Positions 18,465-26,570 of a DNA stretch of 64,000 nt are shown one piece after another (position 1 is the first letter of the stretch; the number at the start of each line of letters is the position of its first letter). The notes below the pieces were generated by a model. The model did no database searches. It saw only the letters and a list, made by a program, of their open reading frames with translations, and was not told the DNA's origin. The stretch spans positions 62,001 through 126,000 of the forward strand of contig JACKDN010000004.1 of the NCBI GenBank assembly GCA_020633465.1, in the 5' to 3' direction. This DNA is from Myxococcales bacterium (GTDB taxonomy: Bacteria; Myxococcota_A; Bradymonadia; UBA7976; UBA1532). Position numbers and translations under genes: made by a program.

Positions 18465-19839
18465 TTGCTGGGCGCGCTGCTGCTCGTCGCCGCGCTGCTG
18501 GGCGCCGGCGCCGACGACGGCGGGCCTGGCGATGCGGGCGCTGGCGGCGGACGCCGCCTCGCCGCGCTGGACGGCGGCGCGCTGCTGCCGCCCCCGGACG
18601 CACCGGCGGCGCGATCCGGACCCGGCGCGCTCGACGCCGGCGCGCCTGGCCACGACGGGACGGACGCCGGCACGCCCACCGACGCCGCGCCGGGTTCGCC
18701 CGCGCGGTCGGACGCCGCGGCCGCCGACGGCGCCGTCACGCCGGACGCCCACGCGCCGCCCGCGGACGCAACCGCCGTCGACGCGGCGCCCGCCCGCCGA
18801 CGCGGCGCCGACGCTGCCCCCGCCACACCGCCGCCGCCCACGCGCTGCGCCCTCGACCTGCGCCCGCCGATGAACGCGCTACCCTGCGGCCTGTGCCACG
18901 TCGAGCCCCCGCCCGCGCCGGTCGACTGCACCCGCTGCCACCAGCAGCCCCCGCCCCACGCCGACCTGGGCGCCTGCGTCGACTGCCACCTGCCCGACCG
19001 CCCCTTCGCCGACGCCCCCTTCGACCACGCCGCCCGCGCCGGCTTCCCCTCACCGGCCCCCACGCCCTGCGCGGCTGCGCCGACTGCCACCCGCCCGGCG
19101 CCCCGCCCGCCCGCGACGACTGCGTCGCCTGCCACGCCGACCGCCACCGCGGCGGCGCCGGCCAGGCCTGCGCCGACTGCCACACCCCCGACACCTGGCT
19201 GCTCGTCCGCTTCGACCACGCCACCACCGGCTTCTCGCTCACCGGCCGCCACCTGGGCGTCCCCTGCGTCGACTGCCACCCGTCGGGCCGCTTCGTCGGC
19301 CAGCCCGCCGACTGCGTCTTCTGCCACGGCGAGCAGCTGCCCCGCGGCCACCGCTTCGCGGGCGCCCGCGACTGCGCCGACTGCCACCGCCCGACCACGT
19401 TCACGGCCCCCCGGCTTCGTGCACGATCCGCCCCGTCGCCACCGGCGGCGTCCACGCCCGCGTCGCCGCCGACTGCGGCCGCTGCCACACCGGCGCCGCC
19501 CTCGACGCCGACGACTGCGCCCGCTGCCACCTGCGCGACCTCTCGGCCCCGCACCGCGCCTTCCTGGTCGACGCCGGCGAGCTGCTCGATTGCACCCGCT
19601 GCCACGACCGCGCCGCGCCCTGGACGGCCAACAGCTTCCGCCACCCGCTGGCCCTCACCGGCGCCCACGTCGGCCTGCCCTGCGGCGCCTGCCACCCGCT
19701 GCCGCCCGCCATCCGCGCCGGCGCCGAGGCCTGCCGCGCCTGTCACCTGGCCGATCAGCCGACCCGCAACCACCCTGCCGGCCGCGACTGCGTCGACTGC
19801 CACACCACCGCCGCCTTCTACCCGGCGATCTTCCGATGA
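18465..19839 (+). CDS. Exported 15-haem cytochrome c of cluster A (two frameshifts)
   Basis: A TTG at 18465 begins a hydrophobic leader (LGALLLVAALLGAGAD) and a long Asp/Ala/Pro linker of about 120 residues. The first three haem motifs (CGLCH, CTRCH, CVDCH) are in this frame. One missing C near 19049 moves the frame to LTGPHALRGCADCH and six motifs follow; a second missing C in the C-run at 19407-19412 leads to the last six (CGRCH to CVDCH) and the stop at 19837-19839. The total is 15 CXXCH. The repeating FDHA-x-FxLTGxHxxxxCxxCH pattern is that of conduit cytochromes. The true start is uncertain. The stop overlaps the ATG of the next cytochrome gene. Confidence 0.7.
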
Positions 19840-20827
19840 GCCGCGCCCTCGTCGCCCTCGTCCTGCTCACCGCCGCGTGCACCAGCGAGCGCGCCGAGCC
19901 CCGGCCGGTGGGCGGCCACCCGGCGATCGCCGCCGACGCCCGCTGCCGCGACTGCCACGCCGCCGCCGACGATCCACCCGCCGACGCTCCGCCCGCGCCG
20001 GTCTGGCACGCCCTCGACTGCTGCGGCCCCGACTTCGCCGACTGCCGCGCCTGCCACACGCTCGAGGCCTTCCGCCCCGCCACCTTCGACCACGCCGCCT
20101 GGCCCCTCGAGGGCGCCCACCGCGTGCCCGATCCCGACGCGCCCCTGCGCTGCGATCGCTGCCACGCCGCGCCCCTGCCGACCGACGACGCCGCGCCCGC
20201 CCGCTGCTTCGACTGCCACGCCGCCGACCGCCCGACCGTCAGCCACGGCTTCGCCAGCGAACGCTGCGCCGACTGTCACACCGCCGCCGGCTTCGCGCCC
20301 GCCGAGGCCGTCCACCCCGACACCTTCCCCCTCACCGGCCCCCACGCCGACCGCCGCTGCGCCGCCTGCCACCTGCCCGCCCTCGAGCGCGCGCCCCTGC
20401 GCGCCGACTGCGCCTGCTGCCACACCGGGGACGCCCTCGGCGCCGCGGTCGCCCACGACTTCCCCCTGCGCTGGCGCCCCCTCGCGCCCGACGCCGATCC
20501 CGCGGCGCGCGTCGCCTGCACGGCGGCGGACACCGTCGAGCCCGGCCTCGACTGCGATGCCTGTCACCCGGGCGACTTCGACGGGGCGCCTTCGCCCACG
20601 ACGTCTGGCCCCTCACCGGCGCCCACGCCGCCACCCGCCTCGTCGGCGACCGCGCCCTGCCCCTGTGCGACGCCTGCCACGTCGACCGCGCCGAGGCCAT
20701 CCCCACCCGCTGCGACGGCTGCCACGTGGCCGGCGGCCGCGCCTCGCCCCCGCCCGCGGATCACGCGCCCATCGACCGCGACTGCGCGGCCGCCGGCTGC
20801 CACGCCAGCGACGCGAGCGCCTGGTGA
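19836..20827 (+). CDS. Multihaem cytochrome c lipoprotein of cluster A (one frameshift)
   Basis: ATG 19836 overlaps the upstream stop and starts a lipobox peptide (MSRALVALVLLTAAC). Ten CXXCH motifs and one CX4CH (DCAAAGCH, last) are found; the spacing pattern FDHAAWPLEGAHxxxxxxxxxRCDRCH is like that of the preceding gene. The frame changes at the G-run 20583-20586, where one missing G restores FAHDVWPLTGAHAATRL and the last three sites. It is probably a surface or periplasmic partner of the barrel and 15-haem protein, comparable in logic to an outer-membrane cytochrome terminal. Its stop overlaps the GTG of the gene at 20824. Confidence 0.72.
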
Positions 20828-21315
20828 AGGCCACCTTCTTCGGGCTGCTGCTCGCGACGGGGCTGGTCACGGCCGCGCTGGTGGTGCTCGGCGCCCCCCT
20901 CGTCACCGATCCCGCGCCGCACGGCATCGTCAGCTTCGAGCTGGCCGCGGACGTGCACACCGCCCAGGCGATGCTCGACAGCTGGGGCCCCGAGGGGGTG
21001 CCCATCGCGGCGCGCAACCTCGGCCTGGACGCCCTGTACCTGCTGCTCTACCCGGCGACGCTGGCCCTGGGGCTCTGGCTGGTGGGCGCCCGCCGCCTGG
21101 CGCGCGCGATGCCCGTCGCGGGCGCGCTCGACCTCGTCGAGAACGTCGCGCTGCTGGCGGTGCTCTACGACGGACCCACGCCGACGCTCACCGGCGTCGC
21201 CTTCGCCGCCGCGACGCTCAAGTTCTTCCTCGTGATCTGGGGCACCCTCGCCTTCGGCGCCCTGTTCGTGCGCTGCCTGCTCACCCGTGGTGCTTCGCCC
21301 ACCAGGCGTTCGTGA
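20824..21315 (+). CDS. Small integral membrane protein, unknown
   Basis: 163 residues from a GTG that overlaps the cytochrome stop (GTGA), so it belongs to cluster A. Four hydrophobic helices: TFFGLLLATGLVTAALVVLG, LGLDALYLLLYPATLALGLW, MPVAGALDLVENVALLAVLY and FFLVIWGTLAFGALFVRCLL. There are no haem-ligand His pairs and no catalytic motif. A loop between helices 1 and 2 (SFELAADVHTAQAMLDSWG) is acidic. I do not recognise the family. It may assist the cytochromes or simply be co-transcribed. Its 3' end overlaps by 35 bases the converging gene at 21281. Confidence 0.7.
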   Translation: MKATFFGLLLATGLVTAALVVLGAPLVTDPAPHGIVSFELAADVHTAQAMLDSWGPEGVPIAARNLGLDALYLLLYPATLALGLWLVGARRLARAMPVAGALDLVENVALLAVLYDGPTPTLTGVAFAAATLKFFLVIWGTLAFGALFVRCLLTRGASPTRRS

Positions 21316-21799
21316 AGGCCGCCGCCTTCTCGTAGCTCTCGCGAACGCTCTTCTCGGCGAACTTCTCGAAGACCCGGCCGACCCCGAAGATCGACACCTC
21401 GACGTCGGCGGTCACCTTGCGCGTGCTGCCCCCGGAGGCGTCCGGCTCCAGCCACATCGTGTGCGCGATCTTCACCTTGTCGGCCAGCCGCGACAGCACG
21501 ATGCGCGCGGTGTGCGCCCGCCGCGCGGCGTCGAAGTGGCCGTGCTCGTGATAGCTGAAGCGATCGCCCATCAGCTTCTTGACCGGCCCGGGCATGGCCA
21601 GCCGCGGCGTGACCTTCAGCACCCGATCGCGATCGCCGTCGGGCCCCGTCGTCTCGGACTCGACGCTCACCGTCTCGAAGCCGAGGCCCTCGAGGTACAG
21701 CGCGTCGTTGAAGGCGCGGTCGAAGAACAGCTTGCCCCAGAAGTCCTCGGGGCTCATCGCGTAGTGGTGGGAGAACTGGAACTGCACGGACACCTCCAA
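21281..21799 (-). CDS. SRPBCC-like (DUF2505-type) protein
   Basis: 172 residues from ATG 21799. The fold signature is that of a START/SRPBCC helix-grip protein: an opening strand VQFQFSHHYAMSPEDFWGKL, two central strands (RVLKVTPRLAMPGPVKKLMG, ARIVLSRLADKVKIAHTMWL) and a long C-terminal helix (FEKFAEKSVRESYEKAAAFT). DUF2505 proteins have this layout and size, with a hydrophobic cavity for an unknown ligand. There is no signal peptide, so it is cytoplasmic. It is alone on the minus strand, converging on cluster A. The family assignment is by eye. Confidence 0.7.
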   Translation of the reverse strand: MEVSVQFQFSHHYAMSPEDFWGKLFFDRAFNDALYLEGLGFETVSVESETTGPDGDRDRVLKVTPRLAMPGPVKKLMGDRFSYHEHGHFDAARRAHTARIVLSRLADKVKIAHTMWLEPDASGGSTRKVTADVEVSIFGVGRVFEKFAEKSVRESYEKAAAFTNAWWAKHHG

Positions 21800-21864
21800 G
21801 CATCGAGGTGCCCAGTCTGGCGCAGCGTCGGGCGCCGCGCCAGACGCTGCCGCGTCGGGCGACG

Positions 21865-22689
21865 CTACTCGACGGCGACCTCGTTGCAGCCGGGGCCGAA
21901 GGTCGCGGTGTTGGTCTGGTTGCCGTCGCTGATCACCAGCGTGCCGCCGGTGGCGCAGCCGTCGGTCAGCTCCAGGGCGTAGGTCGCGGTCAGGTTGGTG
22001 GGCAGGGTCTGCGTGCCGAACATCGGGATCTCGATGGTGGCCATGATGTCGACCTTCAGCACCCCGTCGATGCGCGCGTCGGTCACCGTGAAGGGCGTCG
22101 GCGTCTTCTCGGTCACCCGCACCTCCTTGATGCTGGGCGCGGCGCCCGGCGCGCCCGCGGGCACCGCCCCGGCGTAGCTCGAGGGGTCGACCATCATCTG
22201 CACGTCCACGTTGATGGTGTCACCGTCGACGGTGATGGTGCCGTTGAAGGTCGCCCCGCCCTCTTCGCAGTTGTCGAAGGTGGTCGATCCGGTGTTGTCG
22301 TCGACGGTGATGCACGCCTCGTCCAGCGCGTCGTGGCGCACCGTCAGGCGCCCGGGCAGCTGCCCCCCGCCGGGCAGCATGCCGCCGCCGGGCAGCATGC
22401 CGCCGCCGGGCTGGTTGTTGCCCCCGCCCATCTCCTGCGCCTTCTGCGCCTTGATCTGCACGTCGAAGGCCTGCAGGTTCGCGTACATCTTGTTGAGCGT
22501 GCCCAGCACCGCCCCGTCGGCCGGCTGCTCCTTGACCACGTTCAGCTCGACCGCCGCCGACGCCGAGTTGGCCGCCGCCCCCTCGGGCGAGCCCGCCGCG
22601 CCGCCGCTGCCGCTGTCGTCGTCGTCCCCGCACCCCACCAGCGCGGCCGCGGCCAGCGCGGCGATCATCCCGAGTCCCCGGACCTTCAT
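21865..22689 (-). CDS. Unknown lipoprotein with Gly/Met/Leu tandem repeats
   Basis: 274 residues from ATG 22689, which follows a purine-rich GGGAGGGAGAGAG. The lipobox is ALAAAALVGCGDDDD. A low-complexity region (residues about 88-107) holds three copies of PGGG(M/Q)LP, encoded by near-identical 18-base units at 22361-22412. The C-terminal 150 residues are beta-rich with several Asp/Thr pairs (ITVDGDTINVDVQMMVD, LKVDIMATIEIPMFG) and four Cys that could form two disulfides. No known domain. It is downstream of the VWA lipoprotein on the same strand (111-base gap). Confidence 0.75.
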   Translation of the reverse strand: MKVRGLGMIAALAAAALVGCGDDDDSGSGGAAGSPEGAAANSASAAVELNVVKEQPADGAVLGTLNKMYANLQAFDVQIKAQKAQEMGGGNNQPGGGMLPGGGMLPGGGQLPGRLTVRHDALDEACITVDDNTGSTTFDNCEEGGATFNGTITVDGDTINVDVQMMVDPSSYAGAVPAGAPGAAPSIKEVRVTEKTPTPFTVTDARIDGVLKVDIMATIEIPMFGTQTLPTNLTATYALELTDGCATGGTLVISDGNQTNTATFGPGCNEVAVE

Positions 22690-22800
22690 GCTCTCTCTCC
22701 CTCCCAGCCGGCCACCCCAGCGACCGGCGCCTCGTGAATGCTGTACGGCGGGCGGCAGCATAACCGCGACGCGCCGCACCTCACAATCTCACTGCCGCGC

Positions 22801-24369
22801 TCACCGGGCGAGGCCGGCGGCCCGCTCGGCGAGCGCCACGAAGTCCCGCCGATAGCCGTGTCGATCGGCCCCCAACGCGCCCCGCGCCCGTTCGACAACG
22901 CTCGCGTAGCTCGCGTTCCCACGATGCGCCGACCCCCGCAGCAGCAGGCCCAGCTCGGCCACCGCGCTCGCGAACCGGAACGCCTCGGTCGTCTCCCCCA
23001 GCGCCAGCCCCTCGTCCCGCACGGTCCCCGTCACCAGCGTGCTCGTGTCGCCCTCGGGCGCCTTGTAGCGCAGCTTCACCGTCGCCAGCTCGCCCGACCC
23101 CGCCGCCGCCGTCTCGGCCCGCTTCTGGTACCGCAGCGCGTCGACCCCCGCCCCCGGCACCGGCTGCCCCGCCGGCACCACCTCGTACAGCGCCGTCACC
23201 GAGTGCCCCGCCCCCAGCTCGCCCGCGTCCTTTCGATCGTCGGCGAAGTCCTGCGCGTCGAGCAGCCGGTTCTCGTAGCCGATCAGCCGGTACGCGGCCA
23301 CCTCGGCCGGGTTGAACTCGACCTGGATCTTCACGTCCTTGGCGATCGTCACGAGCGTCCCGCCCAGCTCGTGCACCAGCACCTTGCGCGCCTCGAGCAG
23401 GCTGTCGATGTACGCCGCGTTACCGTTGCCGGCGTTGGACAGCTTCTCCATCTTGGCGTCCTGGTAGTTGCCCGTGCCGAAGCCCAGCACCGTCAGGAAC
23501 ACACCCGACGCGCGCTTCTGCTCGATCAGGCGAACCAGCCCGCCGTCGCTCGACACGCCCACGTTGAAGTCGCCGTCGGTGGCCAGCACCACCCGGTTGG
23601 TGCCGCCCGGCACGAAGTTGCGCTGCGCCACCGCGTAGGCCAGCTCGATGCCGGCGCCGCCCGCCGTGCTGCCGCCCGCCGACAGGCTGCCGAGCGCGTC
23701 GAGGATGACCCCCTTTTCGTCGCCGCCGGTGCTGTCGAGCACCAACCCCGCCGCCCCGGCGTACACCACGATGGCCACGCGATCCTGCGGGCGCAGCTGC
23801 TCGACCAGCAGCGCGAAGGCCTGCTGCAGCAGCGGCAGCTTGTCCGGCGAGCCCATCGAGCCCGAGACGTCGAGCAGGAACACCAGGTTCGACGGCGGGA
23901 CGTCGCTCAGGTCGATGCGCTGGCCCTGGACGCCGACGTGCACCAGCCGATGCGCCGGGTTCCATGGCGCCGCCGACACCTCGGCCACCACCGAGAAGGG
24001 GTGCGGCCCCGCCGCCTCGGGGTAGGCGTAGTCGAAGTAGTTGATCATCTCCTCGATGCGGACCGCGTCGGGCGGCGGCAGGCGGCCCTGGTTCAGGAAG
24101 CGGCGCACGTTGGCGTAGCTGGCCGTGTCGACGTCGATCGAGAAGGTCGACAGCGGCGCGACGCGGGGATCGAAGAAGCCGTTCTCGGTGATCGGATCGT
24201 AGCCCTCGCGATCGAAACCATCGGGGGCCTCCGCGACGGCCGCCTGGGCCGGGGCGCGCTCGAAGCTGCTGGGGTACGGCATGCCCGCGCCGCCGCAGCC
24301 GGCGAGCGACAGCGCGGTCACGAGCGAGAGCAGGGCGAGCGGCGCGGGGAGCGTTCGGGCGAAGCGCAT
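22801..24369 (-). CDS. YfbK-like von Willebrand factor A lipoprotein
   Basis: 522 residues. ATG 24369 has a perfect AAGGAGGT Shine-Dalgarno and a lipobox (ALLSLVTALSLAGCGG). The order matches YfbK-type proteins: an N-terminal domain (ITENGFFDPRVAPLSTFSID, VDTASYANVRRFLNQGRLPP), a VWA domain with an intact metal site (DVSGSMGSPDK, later TDGDFNVG), and a C-terminal DUF3520-like domain (KDVKIQVEFNPAEVAAYRLI, GYENRLLDAQDFADD). The VWA domain should bind a divalent cation and a protein partner in the periplasm. The family's function is poorly defined. The gene is divergent from the porin at 24558. Confidence 0.92.
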   Translation of the reverse strand: MRFARTLPAPLALLSLVTALSLAGCGGAGMPYPSSFERAPAQAAVAEAPDGFDREGYDPITENGFFDPRVAPLSTFSIDVDTASYANVRRFLNQGRLPPPDAVRIEEMINYFDYAYPEAAGPHPFSVVAEVSAAPWNPAHRLVHVGVQGQRIDLSDVPPSNLVFLLDVSGSMGSPDKLPLLQQAFALLVEQLRPQDRVAIVVYAGAAGLVLDSTGGDEKGVILDALGSLSAGGSTAGGAGIELAYAVAQRNFVPGGTNRVVLATDGDFNVGVSSDGGLVRLIEQKRASGVFLTVLGFGTGNYQDAKMEKLSNAGNGNAAYIDSLLEARKVLVHELGGTLVTIAKDVKIQVEFNPAEVAAYRLIGYENRLLDAQDFADDRKDAGELGAGHSVTALYEVVPAGQPVPGAGVDALRYQKRAETAAAGSGELATVKLRYKAPEGDTSTLVTGTVRDEGLALGETTEAFRFASAVAELGLLLRGSAHRGNASYASVVERARGALGADRHGYRRDFVALAERAAGLAR

Positions 24370-24557
24370 GAAGACCTCCTTGGTTGCCCCCGAGCATCGC
24401 GCCCGGCGCGACCGCAGGGGTCACCCCGCCGTCATTGGGCCATCACGGTTCGGTCATGACGTCCAGCCGGGGGCGCCGCGCGGCCGGCGCCACAGCTCGA
24501 GCATCTTGGGACTCCGAAGGGGGGCCGACCGCGCGGTCCACCCGCGAAGGAGAGATC

Positions 24558-25514
24558 ATGCGCCGCCCCCCCGTCGTCTCGCCGTTCGTCTCGCTGTCCG
24601 TCGCCCTGCTCGCGACGTCGCTCGCCGCGCCCGCGAGCGCGGCGCCGACGCTCACGCTGGACGGCATGGGCGAGGCGCGCGCCCGCGTCGCGCACGCCGA
24701 GGCCACCGACACCCTCGGCGGCGTCGAGCTGGTCGCCGCCCGCCTGCGGGCCCGGGCCGATCAGCCCGACGCGGGCGGCGTCGTCGTCCACCTGCAGGGC
24801 ACCGCCAACCGCGTCGAGCTGCTCGACCTCGTGCTGCGCGCCGACCTCGCGCCCACCCTGGCCGTCCGCCTCGGGCGCTTCAAGACGCCCGTGTCGGCCG
24901 AGTTCCTGGTGCCCCTGCCCAAGCTGGTGTTCGCGCGCCGGGGCCTGGTCGCCGACCTCGCCCTGCGCCGCCTCGACGGCGCCGAGCTTCGCTGGAAGCC
25001 CGCCGCGGGCATCTATCAGCTCGACGCGCGCGTCGGCGCCTTCAACCCCGCCGGCGCCCGCCCGGAGGACGACGCCGGCGTCGTCGTCGCCTCGCGCCTG
25101 GCGCTCGCGATCGGCGCGCTGACCCTCCACCTGGCCTTCGCCGAGCACGTCGGCCCGGACGGCGCCGGGCCCACCGCGCCGCTGCCGCTCGACCGTCAGC
25201 TGGACGCCGCCCTCGTCTGGAGCGATGCGCGGTGGTCGGCCCACGTCGAGGGTCTCTGGGCCCTCGACGCCGGCACGGCCGAGACCCCCTACGCCCTCTA
25301 CGCTCACCTCGCCCGCCGCGTCGGCGCCTGGCAGCCCGCGCTGGGGTACGACCTGCTGCAACGCGGCACCGACGACACCCTCACCCACCGGGTGCAGGCC
25401 GCCCTCAACCGCGAGCTCGCCGGCCCGGCCCTGATCGCCACGCTGGCGTACGGTCTGACCCGCGCCGACGACACCGCCCACGAGGGCATCGTCCAGCTTC
25501 AGGCCACCTTCTGA
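24558..25514 (+). CDS. Porin-like outer-membrane barrel (phosphate-selective porin OprO/P type)
   Basis: 318 residues from ATG 24558, eight bases after AAGGAGAG. A signal peptide (SVALLATSLAAPASA) is followed by strands that resemble OprO/OprP-type porins: LTLDGMGEARARVAHAEATD, LAPTLAVRLGRFKTPVSAEF (the RxGxFKtPfs motif), LRRLDGAELRWKPAAGIYQL and a final aromatic residue (IVQLQATF). Shorter than typical OprP (about 400). It probably forms a diffusion pore; substrate unknown. It ends about 230 bases before cytochrome cluster B, and a promoter and palindromes lie between, so it is not part of that operon. Confidence 0.8.
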   Translation: MRRPPVVSPFVSLSVALLATSLAAPASAAPTLTLDGMGEARARVAHAEATDTLGGVELVAARLRARADQPDAGGVVVHLQGTANRVELLDLVLRADLAPTLAVRLGRFKTPVSAEFLVPLPKLVFARRGLVADLALRRLDGAELRWKPAAGIYQLDARVGAFNPAGARPEDDAGVVVASRLALAIGALTLHLAFAEHVGPDGAGPTAPLPLDRQLDAALVWSDARWSAHVEGLWALDAGTAETPYALYAHLARRVGAWQPALGYDLLQRGTDDTLTHRVQAALNRELAGPALIATLAYGLTRADDTAHEGIVQLQATF

Positions 25515-25545
25515 CGCCGGCGGTCCACCCTCTCCCGTTGACGCC

Positions 25546-25572
25546 CGTTTTCAGAAAACGCCGAAGTCTTCG
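25546..25572. promoter_or_regulatory. Two adjacent palindromes upstream of cytochrome cluster B
   Basis: CGTTTT-CAG-AAAACG (25546-25560) and CGAAG-T-CTTCG (25562-25572) lie side by side, 32 bases after the porin stop and about 40 bases before the -35 of the cluster B promoter. The first could be the stem of a porin terminator. Their adjacency also fits operator half-sites for a regulator of cluster B. Confidence 0.4.
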
Positions 25573-25609
25573 ATACATGGAGCATTCGTTCAGCGTTCGG
25601 AGGGCCCCT

Positions 25610-25639
25610 TTGACCCCCGCCCCGCCCGCGCTCTATACC
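25610..25639 (+). promoter_or_regulatory. Sigma-70-like promoter of cytochrome cluster B
   Basis: TTGACC (25610-25615), an 18-bp spacer and TATACC (25634-25639) match the consensus at five and four of six. Transcription would start near 25647, giving an untranslated leader of about 100 bases before the GTG at 25746. All six cluster genes then follow with overlaps and no internal gap. Confidence 0.5.
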
Positions 25640-25745
25640 TGCCCCCGGATTCGGCGAGAGGTAGGTGCGGCCGGTGGTCGCGGGCGAGCACGAACGACAG
25701 CGTCGGTGGATCAGACCCGGCGTCGTCCTCTAGACGACCCTCGGG

Positions 25746-26570
25746 GTGACCTGCGTCCTCACCGCCGCCGCGGTGTGGACGCTGGGCGACGTCTACTTCG
25801 CCCTCCCGCCGTCTCGGCGACCCTGGGCCACGCTGCACGCGACGCTCGGCTCGGGCGGCAGCCTCGGTCACCTGCTGGGCATCGCCGGCTCGGCGTTGAT
25901 GGTGCTCAACCTGCTCTACCTCGTGCGTCGACGCTGGGCCCGCGTCGGGCGCCTCGGCCCCCTGTCGACCTGGCTCACCTTCCACGTGGCGGCCGGCGTC
26001 GGCGGCGTCGCGCTCGTGCTGGCCCACACCGCCGGCGACTTCGGCAACCCGGTGGCGCGCTGGTGCACGATCGCCGCGCTGGTGGTGCTGATCACCGGCG
26101 GCCTCGGGCGCTGGATTTACGGGCAGGTGGCCCACGGGGCCCACGGTGACGAGGCCGCCGAGGCCGATCTGGTGCGCCGCATGCGCGCGGCGCTCGCGAG
26201 CGTCGACGACGACGTCCGGCCCATCGCCGAGCGGGCCGAGCGGCGCCTGTTCGCGGCCTTGCCCCCGCCGGTCACCAGCCCGGTCGCCGCGATGCGCGCG
26301 CTGCCGCTGGCGCCCTTCTACGCGCTGCGGCTCCGCTGGGCCCGCGGGGTCGTCCGCCGCGGCCTGCTCGCCGATCACGCGCACGACCGGGTACGCTCGG
26401 CCCTCGCCGCCGCCGACGAGGCGACGCTGCTGCGCCTGCGCGCGCGCCGCCAGCAGGGCTTCAAGCAGCTGGTGGGCACCTGGCGCGGCGTCCACCGCGT
26501 CGCCACCTTCGTGCTGCTGACGACGCTCGCCGCGCACGTCGTGTCGCTGTACCTGGTGGGGGCGGTATGA
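25746..26570 (+). CDS. Inner-membrane protein, possible b-type cytochrome of cluster B
   Basis: 274 residues; GTG 25746 is the first start after an in-frame stop at 25731. Five hydrophobic helices: VLTAAAVWTLGDVYFAL, LLGIAGSALMVLNLLYLV, STWLTFHVAAGVGGVALVLA, ARWCTIAALVVLITGGLGRW and HRVATFVLLTTLAAHVVSLY. Histidines lie inside or at the ends of helices 3 and 5 (FHVAAG, LAHTAG, HRVATF, AAHVVS) and could ligate one or two b haems. A basic cytoplasmic loop of about 100 residues separates helices 4 and 5. The next gene starts within its stop (ATGA). It may oxidise quinol and feed the cytochromes, but haem binding is inferred from sequence only. Confidence 0.75.
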   Translation: MTCVLTAAAVWTLGDVYFALPPSRRPWATLHATLGSGGSLGHLLGIAGSALMVLNLLYLVRRRWARVGRLGPLSTWLTFHVAAGVGGVALVLAHTAGDFGNPVARWCTIAALVVLITGGLGRWIYGQVAHGAHGDEAAEADLVRRMRAALASVDDDVRPIAERAERRLFAALPPPVTSPVAAMRALPLAPFYALRLRWARGVVRRGLLADHAHDRVRSALAAADEATLLRLRARRQQGFKQLVGTWRGVHRVATFVLLTTLAAHVVSLYLVGAV

